A stretch of DNA of 64,000 bases from Neofusicoccum parvum (taxonomy: Eukaryota > Ascomycota > Dothideomycetes > Botryosphaeriales > Botryosphaeriaceae). Below the pieces are notes generated by a model that saw nothing but the letters and a program-made list of their open reading frames with translations, was not told the DNA's origin and did not search any database. Positions 1-11,197 of this stretch are shown one piece after another (position 1 is the stretch's first letter; every line of letters begins with the position of its first letter). Made by a program: the position numbers and the translations under genes. The stretch spans positions 3,156,111 to 3,220,110 of the forward strand of contig CP087210.1 of assembly GCA_020912385.1 (NCBI GenBank), in the 5' to 3' direction.

Positions 1-109
1 TCGAAGTAGAAGATGTACGAAAGAAACTGGAAATGAGCAACTACTTCTTAAGCCTTTGTCTTCCGAACCAAGAGCTGAGCGGTCGGGTTCGGCATGATCT
101 GTTCTAGTA
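1..109. other. Flank downstream of the P450 gene
   Basis: Short stretch beyond the P450 stop codon. I see no gene or repeat in it. Confidence 0.5.
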
Positions 110-1696
110 TTAGTATGTACGGGGACTCTGTTTAATACGTAGTGAACTTACGTTTGAGCCGAATCCTAAGTTCTCGGGCCGCTGTGAAATTCCCTTTGGT
201 AAAGAGAGATCATATTCAAGCAAGAACATTGCTAACAATGTTTTAATCTCATTCGACGCGAAGAACCGGCCTATAACAGAATTGTTAAGACATTTCATAC
301 ATCGGAGTTTACGAAATTTTGGCTTACCAGGACAGGCATGCTTTCCTAAACCCCAAAAAAGGTAGTCACTATTGGCAGTGACAAACTGATGAGAGCTTTT
401 CTCTTGCGTTTGCTCGCGGAGACGAAGGAAACGTAGACCATCGAACTGCTCTGGGGTTTCCCAAAGCTTCGGATCTTCGTAGCGTACGGATGAATCGATC
501 TCAAGAAGGGTTCCCTTTGGCAGGAAGGTGCCATCAGAGAACGTGACATCCTTTCTGACACAGCGCTTGAATGTAGTTCGCGCCGGAGGGTTCGTCCGCT
601 GCGATTCTTTCATGAAGCTGTCTGTCTTGATCAGTTTCGCAATACAGTCTCTGTTATATTCTCCACCACACTCTGCCAACGCCGTTTTGATTTCCTCTCG
701 CAGCATCGGAATGTACTCTGGATGAGTGGCGAGGTCGTAGAGCATGTGAGTGAGGGCCATGGAGGTCGTGTGGATTGCGACGACGGACAGATCAAGTTGC
801 AGCGCAGCTTGTTCCGCAAGATCTTCGCTCCATTTCGGATTTTTGGCAGCTACCCATTCGGCCAAATAGTCTTCCTTGTTCTGACCCCCCACGTGCTCTT
901 GTTTTTTCTTGGCCGCTTCCATGAGAAGTTCCTTCGCCTCAAGCCGAACTGTCTCAAGCTGTCTCAGCTCCGGCAGAAACCGGTGGATGAACGGGCGTGT
1001 CCATGACGGCCACGGCTTGATTGCCTCAATTGACTTGAAGGCCAATACCGTAGCGTTCTTGGAACAGCTCAGCCAGCGGGGGTCCCTGCATAGCTGTTGT
1101 CCTACAAAAAGTCGGGCTGAAACTTGAGTGATAGCATTAAGGGCTGCTTCGAATGCATCCACCGAAGTCCAGTCTGCGGAATTCTGTGGGAAATTTTCCT
1201 GCAGTGCATTCCGGGCTTCGGAAGCAATAGCAGGCATCAGGCGCGGCAATGACGGTGTAAGATCTGAGCGGACCGCACGTTGCCCGACGGAGTTGAGGTT
1301 TCCGATATGGGAATACTTAGTGACTGTGGTCACTTCCAGGCTCTCCTCAAAGCTCAGCGTGTCATCTGGCAACTTCTTGAGCTCATCCAAGTAGCGGCTG
1401 CTGAGTATGACCAGTTCCGATCCATCCTCGACGGTGACGCGGAAAAGGGGCAGCCCCTTCTGGAGAAGTATGTATCCAGATCGAAGGACTTCGCGGGAGT
1501 TGGCGGTCCATTTTTGTATCCTGGACTTGCGATCGGTCTCGGCCAAAATGAGGGGCCCTTTGAGGAGTAGTCGACGGCGAATGGTAGCGCGGGCTTGAAA
1601 AGCGGCAAATGCAATGACAATTCCAAGGATAAGGCAGGCACTCAGCGGGCTAGCTATGCTCATTGCCGACTCGGGTTTGCGCTTGAAGGTGTCCAT
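110..1696 (-). CDS. Cytochrome P450 monooxygenase, one in-frame intron
   Basis: Membrane-anchored, haem-thiolate monooxygenase of the fungal secondary-metabolism type; the substrate cannot be told. An N-terminal hydrophobic anchor (about residues 16-34) is followed by the oxygen-binding helix I (AIHTTS), helix K ExxR (ESQR), a PEQFDGLRF block and the haem loop FWGLGKHACPG. The open frame is 528 codons, but 57 bp at 271-327 is almost certainly an intron: it starts GTAAGC, ends TTATAG, has a CTTAAC branch-like site and sits between CPG and RFFASNEIK, which are normally adjacent. It contains no stop, so ORF callers would translate it. The spliced protein is 509 aa, normal for the family. The closing region resembles ent-kaurene-oxidase-like fungal P450s, but that is only a resemblance. 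No other biosynthetic gene lies beside it. Confidence 0.9.
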   Translation of the reverse strand: MDTFKRKPESAMSIASPLSACLILGIVIAFAAFQARATIRRRLLLKGPLILAETDRKSRIQKWTANSREVLRSGYILLQKGLPLFRVTVEDGSELVILSSRYLDELKKLPDDTLSFEESLEVTTVTKYSHIGNLNSVGQRAVRSDLTPSLPRLMPAIASEARNALQENFPQNSADWTSVDAFEAALNAITQVSARLFVGQQLCRDPRWLSCSKNATVLAFKSIEAIKPWPSWTRPFIHRFLPELRQLETVRLEAKELLMEAAKKKQEHVGGQNKEDYLAEWVAAKNPKWSEDLAEQAALQLDLSVVAIHTTSMALTHMLYDLATHPEYIPMLREEIKTALAECGGEYNRDCIAKLIKTDSFMKESQRTNPPARTTFKRCVRKDVTFSDGTFLPKGTLLEIDSSVRYEDPKLWETPEQFDGLRFLRLREQTQEKSSHQFVTANSDYLFWGLGKHACPGKPKFRKLRCMKCLNNSVIGRFFASNEIKTLLAMFLLEYDLSLPKGISQRPENLGFGSNVSSLRIKQSPRTY

Positions 1697-2734
1697 GATG
1701 GCTGTTGGGTAGGTCGATGAAGATTCTTAACTATGGAGATATCGGGCACTCAGTCTTTTATCAAGAGAGATGCGACGGCTTCGGAAACCCATCCAACGCG
1801 AGCAACGGATGCAAACATAACCGATAGGGAAAGCATTATCGGGTACTAGCATTCCGCACGCCGCGATGACCCGGAGATCACTTCGTTTCGTGAGTGTATG
1901 ATCGACATGCTACCGTTTTTGGTCTTAGCGCATTATGTGGGTCGCGGTATATCTTCTCTTAATGAGGCTTAGTAGAATGCTGCAAGTTTTGGCGCCCAGG
2001 GCCGAAGAGCACCAAAGTCCCTATATCAGAGCGACGATCGCATTATGATTGGTTAGGACGCGAAACATTGGAGCCAGAATGGTTACCGGCCTGCATCTCC
2101 GTGAAGCAAATACACACGCAGTGCCCTTTGCGTCACGGCCTGCGCAGGCCTAGCAACTACCCGACACGGGACGATCTACCTCCGCATTAGGTGCTATGCG
2201 TTCCGATTTGATGGTGCATCGCGAAACTAGGGTAAGCTGTTATACAAAGCATTCCGGTGTCTACACTAATTGAGGGTTATAGAAGAGTAGTAGAGTCTAT
2301 GGTTTATTAATCACGTGGCGTCGAAATGGGCTCGTAGAAACTCCTAATCTAGAGAACCTATTAGGGATGGTGGATGGTTAAAAACCTACCATCTGAAAAA
2401 CCTACTTACGCGTACACAAAGATTCGGCTTCGGATTTAGACTTTCCGAGACGGTACTAGGTTTAATAACACGACCCCGGCGTTAACCCAGGATAGATTTA
2501 AGTTAGCCGGTTTGGCTAAAATATCGGATTACAGCCCTCCGGGTCCCGTACGCCTACTACACGTAGTCTCGTCGTTACGACAAGTAAAATCTACTAGACG
2601 AGCGCTTCTAGTAAGTAGTTAAGTATAAAGATAGTTAGTAACAACCTATAACTAATACGTTGTTATAGGGTTTTAGGGTGCGGTATTAATGAGATATAAC
2701 TTTTCATCGACACGCCGACCGCAAGCTCTGGGGT
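1697..2734. other. Intergenic, no gene seen
   Basis: About 1 kb upstream of the P450. There is no long open frame, structural RNA or repeat shared with the rest of the window. It is somewhat AT-rich from about 2200 to 2700, compatible with decayed sequence. Confidence 0.5.
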
Positions 2735-3116
2735 ATGCGAGAAGACGATCAGAGCAACGGATGGGCCGGATCAGTGGATTTTCTGGCAATAATATCGCGA
2801 TGGAGCCTATCCACATCTCTTCCTCGCCCTTACTACTCGAGAGGAATGTTTCGAGGTAGAGATTCCATATTTGATCTCAATGAAGGACAATCTCCCCCCA
2901 TTGAGGAGAAAGTTCACCAAGCGATGGCCAAAATACAGCGACGCCTGGGCGGATCTTCCAGACTCACGGAGGGCCCTTAGGCGGATGGAGTTCTTTTCAC
3001 AAAATCTCCGTCCGCGTCCTTCTACCTCGATTCCCTTTGGACCAAAAGATTCTAATGGCCGTGCAATAGGTCATGCACTTCCGGATCCGAAGCTTAACCA
3101 GCTACAAACATCTTAA
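2735..3116 (+). pseudogene. Unrecognised decayed coding fragment
   Basis: The frame that runs to 3116 reads like real protein over about 100 residues, including PHLFLALTTREECFEVE and WADLPDSRRALRRM, but it has a TAA stop near 2795 and no supported start. I do not recognise the family. It may be an exon of a lost gene. The overlapping frame from 2735 is probably a shadow. Confidence 0.3.
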
Positions 3117-3647
3117 CTCCACTCTGAATCGCCCAATGGAGTTCATCGCGCTTTCGCTTTGCGGTTATGGTTCATTGCAACGCGAGCTCCTCCACAAGAA
3201 ACCGCACCTCCGCAAGGAACTGGGTTTCTGTCGGTGGCGGAAGACGGAATATCGCGACATGACATACTTTGATTGCGACGATCGACCGCTTATACCGGTT
3301 CCAGCCGTGATTGTTATGCTGATTTGTTCGGAAGGCGACTTTCCGCGACGCGTTGCTGTTAGCATGATCGGTTTAAAGCAGTGGGCTACGGCCGAGCGGA
3401 AGTTCAAGGACATCTAGTTGAAGTAGCACTTTTCGCCATACAACACGGGGTAAATGCATTTTGCTCATAGCACAGTCGAATTATAGCAATTCGGTTTGGG
3501 AGGAGTTAGTCAATAGCCCAATTTCATTTCCATGCTTCAATATTCACCGCAAGCAAGTTTAAACTAAATCTGGAGCGACATGGCCAGCTGTACGTAGGAA
3601 AGAAACAAGAAACGGATAGAAGGCTGTAGATTTAGGTTAGGGTTAAT
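3117..3647. other. Intergenic, no supported gene
   Basis: Open frames of about 80-114 codons occur on both strands but show no motif I recognise. A short telomere-like run (TTAGGTTAGGGTTA) sits at 3631-3645, just outside the inverted-repeat element. Confidence 0.4.
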
Positions 3648-5047
3648 GTCAACCACACGTGCCTGCAATCACGTGCTTCATCTTTCGTTCAACAAAAGCT
3701 ACACTAGCCTCAACACTACCCCTTTGCTCCCCTTCCTACTATAGCCAAGGTTAATAAAGGAGCCACCGTGTTCTTTCAAACGAGTAGTATATAGTTAGCT
3801 CAGATAGCCTTAATTTACAAGACAGCGGTGTCTTACTTTCTCGCGCCGTTCGACACTTTATATAAAAACGTATACGAGAGCATGTAGACTACTAAGTGCT
3901 CATCCCGTGTTATTCCGATAAACGGTGTTGGATCCGAACGTGTAGTTCAACAAGCTCCAACACTCAACTTACACTACCGGTATATTGGATCGACCGTGGA
4001 CACGTGAAGTTTGGACGCGGGGTTTATTAAGACAAAATTGCCATATCATTACCCACCAACACCTCCGATCTCCACTCCAACTTGAATGTTGTTCGGCTGT
4101 AGTCATGGAAAACGAGAGAGAAACGCGTCTTATTACGGTGCTCAGACGAGCCATGGGAGGTTACTATCACTACTCGCGTAATTGAAGAGCTTCCAATGGG
4201 TACTTATAGGCGAAATCAGCCAAACAGACTATGAAACATTGATTCAGATGCTGCAAATCATCCTCGAAGAGCATGAAGTCGAACTGAACGCTGGCCGTGC
4301 AGGTTTCCAGCATCCAGCACTTTTACCACTCATCAGACGCGGCGTCTGGTGAAACCATCTACCAATCAATCGGAGTCTCCGTCTATGTATTAATGTCAAA
4401 ATCAACTATCAACACGTAGATCGTATTGGAAGTACCAGCTGGCGACTCATTACGACAATTCTGATGTCTACGAGGGCGGCAACGGTTGCACCCGTGGAGT
4501 GTATTTGGTGCCAGGCTGGATGGGGCGCGTTTTAGGGAACGAGACGATGCTCGCGTTTGATATTAGATAGTAGGATCTTCTTCAAAGGATCTTGCCTGTC
4601 CTGTTTGTTCCTTATTGGCGGTAGCAATAATTTTAGTTTGCAAGGAAGGATTCCGGCCGGGGATGACGAGCTCCAGGTCGTCGAGATCATTACTATCGAC
4701 AGTAGTAGCAGTAGCGACAGCAACGGCGACGTGCAAGCCGTCCCACAGCCAACCCTGCTACTCTGGTGGAGGTGATTGAAAGGTTCGAAGGTTTCTAATA
4801 TATCGGATTCCTGGCGTTGGGCAGTACCCGCAGTTAGTTCATATCGGACGGTGCGAGAAAGAAGACGCCGCTGTCTTATAAATTAAAGCTATCTAAGCTA
4901 ACTATATACTACGCATTCGGAGGAACACGGAAGCTATTACATTAACCTCGGTTATAGTAAGAAGGTGAGTAAAGGGGTAATATAGAGACTAGTGTAGTGG
5001 CGTTGAATTAAAGATAAAACACGTGATTACGGGCACGCGTGGTTTAC
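3648..5047. mobile_element. Unclassified element with ~200-bp terminal inverted repeats
   Basis: The left end (about 3648-3852) matches the reverse complement of the right end (about 4845-5047) across its length. Landmarks on the left are AACCACACGTGCC, AATCACGTG, TAGTATATAGTTAGCT and GACAGCGG; the right carries the same blocks with mostly transition differences. The 1 kb interior (3853-4844) holds only short open frames, one with the plausible stretch LIQMLQIILEEHEVELNAGR, and no transposase motif I can name. It is probably a non-autonomous or decayed DNA element. Target duplication is unclear; AT flanks both ends. A fragment of the same end sequence occurs near 8860-8905. Confidence 0.6.
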
Positions 5048-5142
5048 ATATACTTGTGCTGACTTGATCCGATTACGAGAATAATGAGAACAGTATATGG
5101 GCTAAAACCTTGTTAGTATCCGCAAGAATCTTGTGATTCTGA

Positions 5143-5321
5143 TGGAAAACAAGCTCAATCACCTCCGTTATCTCTTAACTATTGGATAGCCTATTAGCTT
5201 AGTCATTCATTCTGAGACGTCTTGGGGATTAATACCACAAGCAATACCACAAGCGCCTCAGCAACCAAGTAATCAAGTCATTCATTCATCGATTCAGACC
5301 GATCAAGCGCGAATTCCATCA
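5143..5321 (+). repeat. Solo LTR of the copia family
   Basis: Begins TGGAAAACAAGCTCAATC and ends GCGAATTCCATCA, matching the 5' LTR of the copia element at 11035-11197 with a small internal duplication (179 against 163 bp). No internal copia sequence is attached, so it is a solo LTR left by recombination. Flanking bases (TCTGA and ACCAT) show no target duplication. Confidence 0.8.
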
Positions 5322-5420
5322 ACCATCAATAATTATTAAAAGAAAGCCTCTTACGATCGAGTGTAGAGTAGAAGAACTAACTATCCATTTACTTAAGTCA
5401 TTATCCTACCTCTTGCGCCA

Positions 5421-7942
5421 TCACCTTTTCCTTTTTCTATCTCTTCCTAGCACTGGCTTATCCTGCTCTTGTGCCATCTCTTCTCGATCTTCCTCTTGCT
5501 CTCTTTGCAGCCTTATCTTCTCCCTTTCTCGCTCCCTCTCCTCCACCCGTCGCTCTATCTCTCGCTCCATCTCTCGCTCCTTCTCCTCCATGTTTCTCTG
5601 TATCTCCTCCATTTGTAGCCTCATCTCCTCGATTTCCACCGTCGTCCCTTCCATCCTCTGTGTTGGTTCATGCAACAGAACACCACCATTTGCGGTATCA
5701 GGAACAGGATCGTTGAAGCCGTAGAAGTCTGTATTGACTCTTTGTCTCCCTTCGCTCAATGACCAAGCCTTATACAACTGCATGTCGTGTGTATAGATTT
5801 CCGCAGTGAGCTCCTCGGGCTCTATGACGACATGAAAGAGATGTGATTTGATTTTCTCATCTAATTAGTGAAATTAGTTAGTATTGTATACAAACCCTTG
5901 TAACAGAAAATAGATAGTAAGGAAGCCTACCTTGAATCTTGACTTCTCGAAGCGCAGCTCTGGGACAAAAGTTGAGGATAATGTAGTCGTCCATGATCTC
6001 CCATCTTTGATACTTGCCACCACTGGTAAATCGAGTAATATGCTCGGAGATTTTAGTATTCCTTCCGCACTGTAGTACTTCGATCCCCCACTTTCGGTCA
6101 GAGATGTAGAAATCTATTCGGCCGTCTTTAGAGTGGGAATACTCGGATAGAATAGGGAGATAATGGAGCTCCCGGTTTAGACAGCAGTACAGCTCATTTT
6201 GAAAAGCAGCTTCCGGAATACCCCAGCTTCCACTAGACTGGGAATATCGGCGGTTCTGGAGGGTACTTGGGCTGAATCGAGCAATTGCATTGGTGCAAAT
6301 CTGCTGGAGACTTAGATCCTTCAACACAGCATCTGGTTCTCGGCCTGGGAAAAGGCGGCGATAGGCGACTCGTCGATGTAGTGGAGATGGAAAGGTAAAC
6401 CTCGTGTCTTTGCTCCCAACTATTGGCTTTTCGGTGTGTAGTAGGCCCGCTTTATGACATAACGCAAATGCGTCAAAGTCTTTTTGTTGGCGGGTTAGCC
6501 CATCTGGTTGTATGGCGACTTCGCGCAGCGCCTTTTTTACATCCAGAATTCGAATATGGTTGTACTCCGCTTGTCCGAGACATCTTTCCACGTTGGCTTC
6601 GCAGCGAGGCGACCAGACACCTCTACCCCAACAGCTAAGCCATTCTACGAAGCTGTTTTCATGCTGGACGATCAGTTCGTGAAGAAACTCTGGCGATAAC
6701 ATCTGAGGTATAGCGACACCAGTCTTTTAAACTGTCAGTACAGCCCAAACTCTATCATCTGGAATTACGACTTACCTCTCGACAAAAGGTTTTCACGTGC
6801 GACAGTAGCACTCCAAGCATACCTGGATGACCACCTGTAGCGTGATGGAGGTATTTAACAACTCCATCCTTAAGCTTGCATCTGTGGTATAGGGCGAACT
6901 TCCTAAGCATGGCGTCCGTATCTTCTTGCTTAAACAGCATACATGGACTCTCAGACATAGAAGGACGTAGCTCGATACGTTGCATGTCGTGGATCAGTCG
7001 CGCCTGGGATTCAACCAACTTTTCCCGTTGTATGGAGACTCCGGCAGCACCATAGACACAGACAAGGATATACAAAGACCCATCCCTCGTGTTGTGTAAG
7101 TTCTTCAACATCGACCATAGAGTGTCTTCTTCATATGACCGTTGAGCTTCATCGATAAGGTAAATCGTCCGAGCTTTTGGATTACAAGGACGAGATTCAG
7201 CATTCTGTTCTCGCCATATCGTTTCCTCCTTCTTAAGGTATTTCTTATATGGGAGATCGTTGCGGTCCTCTTTCGATTCCCACTCAATGTACACTGGCTC
7301 GAGGTCCAACTCATGGTGGGTAATGCGATGGCCAAGTAGTTTAAGCAGCGTTGTTTTCCCAACCATAGGTGTTGCGCGAATGACGATAACCCCGCAGTCA
7401 CGCGCGCGTTGTAGGGCGGAGGTAACTAGATCGTCTCGCTCGGAGGGATAGTCGCAACAATGGTACCAAGGGTCTTTGGGATGTGGCTCATGATTGAACA
7501 TAGAGTGCCCGCACACGAGACAGGTGTCGACTAAATCCTTAAAGGTTCCGTCGCGACAGGGGCAATTTTGGCAAGGCCAAAAAGCTTTCGTGATATTGCT
7601 GGGAATAGGGCTTGCCAAACGAGACTTGGTGGTTTCTTGAGCCGATTCTTTCTTGCTAGCGTCTTGAGGCAAGGTTTGGTTGCTGGAGTCTTGAGACGAG
7701 GGTTGATTGCTAGGGTCTTGAGATGGGGTTTTATCGCTGGGATCTTGAGCTGTGGGAGACTCCTTTGGTGTCCTCTGTCTAGAAGATTGAGCTTTATCAA
7801 GTTGGTAGAGCCGCTTCGGAGTGGCGGGGTCTGGAGATTTGAAGGGCTGTTTGATTGTCTTAGACGGCTTAAAAGGAAGCTGTAACCCTTCAGCCTGTGC
7901 CGCAGATAGAAGACGGCTCTGAGATCTTGTCGTTACCGGCAT
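5421..7942 (-). CDS. Crinkler/RHS-like protein: P-loop NTPase plus PD-(D/E)XK nuclease, 3 exons
   Basis: Three exons: 7942-6776, 6702-5931, 5860-5421. The introns (6703-6775 and 5861-5930) have GTAAGT and GTAGGC donors, AG acceptors and CTGAC or CTAAC branch sites. The joined frame is 793 codons including the stop. A Ser/Gln/Asp-rich leader is followed by a Cys/His cluster (CQNCPC, CLVCGHSMFNH), a Walker A motif ATPMVGKTT near residue 190 and a Walker B motif TIYLIDEAQ near 260. Exon 2 carries a nuclease-like core: FQNELY, GRIDFYI near 580 and WGIEVLQ near 592. The C-terminus is a long charged coiled coil ending in a basic KRKR stretch that could be a nuclear signal. This NTPase-nuclease pairing is that of the CR effector (Crinkler/RHS) proteins, thought to derive from transposons and found in many fungi. 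Whether this one is secreted, nuclear or an anti-element factor cannot be told; no signal peptide is visible. Confidence 0.8.
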
Positions 7943-8268
7943 TTTCTAGGTTAGGTAAAACTGTTGCAGTTACCTCAGTAGAGGAAAGTTCTGTTCTTTT
8001 AAAAGTTGTAGCGTTCCTTTATTTGCCTACGTGAATAACGTACGGACAAAGGAGCGAAGTGTCTGGAAATCCCTGGTGCTGCAAACAGTAATAGATCGAT
8101 GAAAGAAAAGTTCTATTATTACCTAAGATAAAGGAATTTATTAAATTCTAGTGAAAGGTATAGATAAAGAATATCTTGTTTGCTTAAAGGCGTGGATAAT
8201 AGTGAGGTACTTTCTTTCACTACGTTAATGATATTTCATACACTGGCCGGTCTTGGCGAACTATAGGG
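7943..8268. other. Upstream region of the Crinkler-like gene
   Basis: Intergenic, moderately AT-rich. No further feature recognised. Confidence 0.4.
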
Positions 8269-8719
8269 TGTAACGGCGGGCCTCTGCCTCTAAGGATCCA
8301 AACACCGAAGAGGGTGGTAAGCCGTGTAGGGTTTACCTTAAGTGGGTACAAGGTCGGGTTGAGAGCAAGTAATAAAGATACACGTAACTAAGCACTGCGT
8401 GCGAAGGCCGTGTTACTAATGGAGTCCAAATTCTATTGTGCAAGTTGGATTGCGAAGTTGACCACGAAGGTTAAAGCTATCTAAGGAGTGTGGTTATATA
8501 TACGTAGGAGATTGTCTACAATCTATGTGCTTAGTGAGTCGGTTATGCTCACTCTCTGAGCGCCTCGCTTCAACTGAGCAGGCGGCTCAGTTACTGAGCG
8601 GGTGGGTCTTAACTGATCGCAGGGGTCACGTGACTCCTGACCCACATAACTTGTGTTTTCTTCGCCTGCTACGGGGCTATTCCCCGACTTCCTCACCTCA
8701 TGGAGGCTACGCCGTAACA
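8269..8719 (+). repeat. Diverged solo gypsy LTR
   Basis: Starts TGTAACGGCGGGCC and ends GCCGTAACA, and aligns end to end with the 458-bp LTRs of the gypsy element at 40631-48619, with many substitutions. No internal sequence is attached and no target duplication is obvious (TAGGG against CCGAG), so it is an old solo LTR. Confidence 0.85.
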
Positions 8720-9278
8720 CCGAGATCCCAATGTAGCTTAGCGTACAATAGCGCTCATTGTCCCTATGGTCTACTGAGGCCGACGGGTGTATGAATTATC
8801 ATCATCATCATCACCTTCAACCCGACAATTATCTTCTTTCTCCCCTTCTATAACAGATAGCTTTAATTTACAAGGAAGCGGCGTCTTTCTTTCTCGCATC
8901 ATTCAATAGTAATTAACAATATTATTGTTCATTGTTACGATAGAGAGTTTACAAGAACAATTCGATAGTAGGTATTTAAAGAAATACTAAACAAGGGATC
9001 TGTTTTACTAAACAATAGCGAATGGGAATAGGTATATATTTGAGAACGAGAGGAACGGAGAGTGATTAGAAACTATAGAATTCGAGATTCTCTAGTCAGA
9101 CTGGTTAAACGCTTACCTCTTAGCTTCTTAGCATTTAGAAGCAGGCTTCTAACAATAAGAAGAAAGCGAAGTCGAGTAGCTCTTCTAGGACTTTACACAG
9201 GTGCTTCCTTTCGATATCCTCTTCTTGCTTTCAATCGGTTTTATTCTTTATCTGAAAGCCTACGGCTATAGTCGGACA
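8720..9278. other. Intergenic with a fragment of the 3648-5047 element end
   Basis: About 8860-8905 matches the inner part of the long inverted repeat (AGATAGCTTTAATTTA, then AAGCGGCGTC). The rest is the 5' flank of the amidoligase-like gene. An open frame runs in from 9201, but its hydrophobic stretch before ATG 9279 is probably untranslated leader. Confidence 0.5.
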
Positions 9279-10667
9279 ATGGAAAATACTAGCGAGGAGA
9301 TACAACAGGTAAGGATGGCCGCAGAGCAAGATGAGAAGCCTCAACACTCCTCCTTTACTAACGCCTCGGTCCCGCTTCCCCTTACCTTTGGTATAGAGCT
9401 AGAAATGCTCTTTTTATACGATATGGATGCTTTAGAAGCTGCTAACTGCGTTGCTAAGGAGGATCGCCGTGGCTGTACCCAGGGTAGAATCTTCGTCCAC
9501 CCCTTAGACGTGGTAAGTAAAGCGCTGCAGGAAACGGGAATAAATATTTTCGATTCTTCCGCAACTCTCGAAGAAATTCAAGAGGCGCAATACACACGCT
9601 GGACAACCGCTCTTGATCCTTCAGTGGTTACTTCCTGGAGAGACTTAGAGCACATGATGAATATCATACCGGATAAGTATAAGATCTGCGCGTTAGAGTT
9701 GCAGAGCCCAAAGTACGTGTGGGATGACGGAGATGGCTGGCGCGACGATTTACGGCGCACGCTACAGGCACTGAACGACCTATTCAACAACCATGAGGAC
9801 GACTACTACCGACTGTACCTACCCAATTCAACGTCTCTACACGTGCATGTAGGCGTGGGAACGCAGAGGGAGAAGTACCTACTACCGCTAGCATCAGTTA
9901 AAAGCCTTCTCCAACTCGGCACCGGATTTCAGCGCATCGTAGATGAGTTACATACGGTTCCACGCTTCGACTCGCGCGCTTACTATTGCAAGCCAATACC
10001 GAGGTTCTTTAAAGATATGGAGAGGGAAAACCATCTGATACCATCGGGTGTGATTGGCTGGTGCCAGTATATGGAGCAGGAGATTAGAAGCTGGGACGAT
10101 GGCCTACTTAGGTATTATAAGTACGATCGTAACCAGGCATATAATATTGCGAATCTAAACGTCGTAGACGGTAAGCTGGATAGCGGTCCAAATACGAAGG
10201 GAACGATTGAGTTTAGACAGCACCGCGGAATACTTGAGGCTAACGAAATTATAGCGTGGGTTGAGGTAATAACAAACATGATACGCTTCGCCCATAAGAT
10301 AGCCTTAACGGGCGATATGGTATCGATTGTTCGGCAGCATGCGATGGATCCCCAAATGAGCTTCGATCAGTTCCTATACATGATTGGCGTGCCTGGTCAG
10401 GTAGTTAATTACTACGACATGTGGTTAAATAACACTACGTATAGCAAGCGCGTAGAGTAGTTAGAGATGACCGAGATGCACGATTCGCGGCTAACTACGC
10501 TGGCGCCGTTTTTCGCACATTGTCGCGAGCAGCAGAAGAACGCTACTAAGGTGATGCGAGCCATCGCCATGCAGTTAAAGTCAGGTAACTACGGGCTACC
10601 AGAAGAGGTAGTGTACAGGCTCCTCCAGGAAAAGTACCCAGATATTGGCGAAGCACAGTCGAAGTAG
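9279..10667 (+). pseudogene. Putative amidoligase (Amidoligase_2-like), one in-frame TAG
   Basis: The first 393 codons carry the signature of eukaryotic amidoligase_2 proteins, predicted ATP-grasp/COOH-NH2 ligase relatives: FGIELEML early, ALELQSPKY, SLHVHVG and IEFRQHRG. I chose ATG 9279 over the longer frame from 9201 because the extra 26 residues are purely hydrophobic and precede the usual start region. A TAG at 10458-10460 interrupts the frame, which then stays open and in phase to the stop at 10665-10667 with sensible protein (AIAMQLKSGNYGLPEEVVY). This fits a longer gene of about 462 aa with one CAG or TGG to TAG change. The 393-aa product might still fold, so 'pseudogene' is a judgement. 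Confidence 0.7.
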
Positions 10668-10755
10668 GCATGGTAGGATTTTCAAGAAGCTAGAACCAGT
10701 CTATAACGACAGTGTGGGAATATGGAGCTTAAGATGGTAGTCAAGTAGGTCCTAA

Positions 10756-11034
10756 TGTTACGGCGCAGCCTCCACGAGGGTAGGAAAAGGCAGCATAAGG
10801 AAGAAAGTGGGACCTACGCGGGTCACGGGACCTACGTGACGCTAAGAAGGTGCTCTGCCTGCTCTCGAGCTAAGAACACAGAGCATACAGAGCAGCATAG
10901 TAGGTTTTCAATTCTCGTATATGTATATAAACCACACTCCTTAGATAGCTTTGACCTTCGTGGTCAACTTCTCGAATTCACTTCTACAATAGAATTTAGA
11001 CTCTATTAGTAACAAGACCATCGTAAACTATTCA
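10756..11034 (-). repeat. Truncated gypsy-family LTR, minus orientation
   Basis: Begins TGTTACGGCGCAGCC, the reverse complement of an LTR end, and runs through the conserved blocks TATATAAACCACACTC and AGCTTTGACCTTCGTGGT before stopping where the copia 5' LTR starts. The missing part is not found on the far side of the copia element, so this is a rearranged junction rather than a simple insertion. Confidence 0.75.
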
Positions 11035-11197
11035 TGGAAAATGAGCTCAATCACCTCCGTTATCTGTTATTGGATAGTATATTAGCTTAGTCATTCATTC
11101 TGAGACGTCTTGGGGATCAAGACCACAAGCGCCTCAACAACCAAGCAATCAAGCCATTCATTCATCGCTTCCGACCGATCAAGCGCGAATTCCATCA
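11035..11197 (+). repeat. Copia 5' LTR
   Basis: 163 bp from TGGAAAATGAGC to ATTCCATCA, the standard TG..CA ends. It matches the solo LTR at 5143 and the truncated 3' LTR at 16005. Confidence 0.9.

Noticed and set aside
9062..9278. Upstream start for the amidoligase-like protein as a membrane-anchored form
   Set aside because: The extra hydrophobic 26 residues precede a good ATG at 9279 and are not part of the family.
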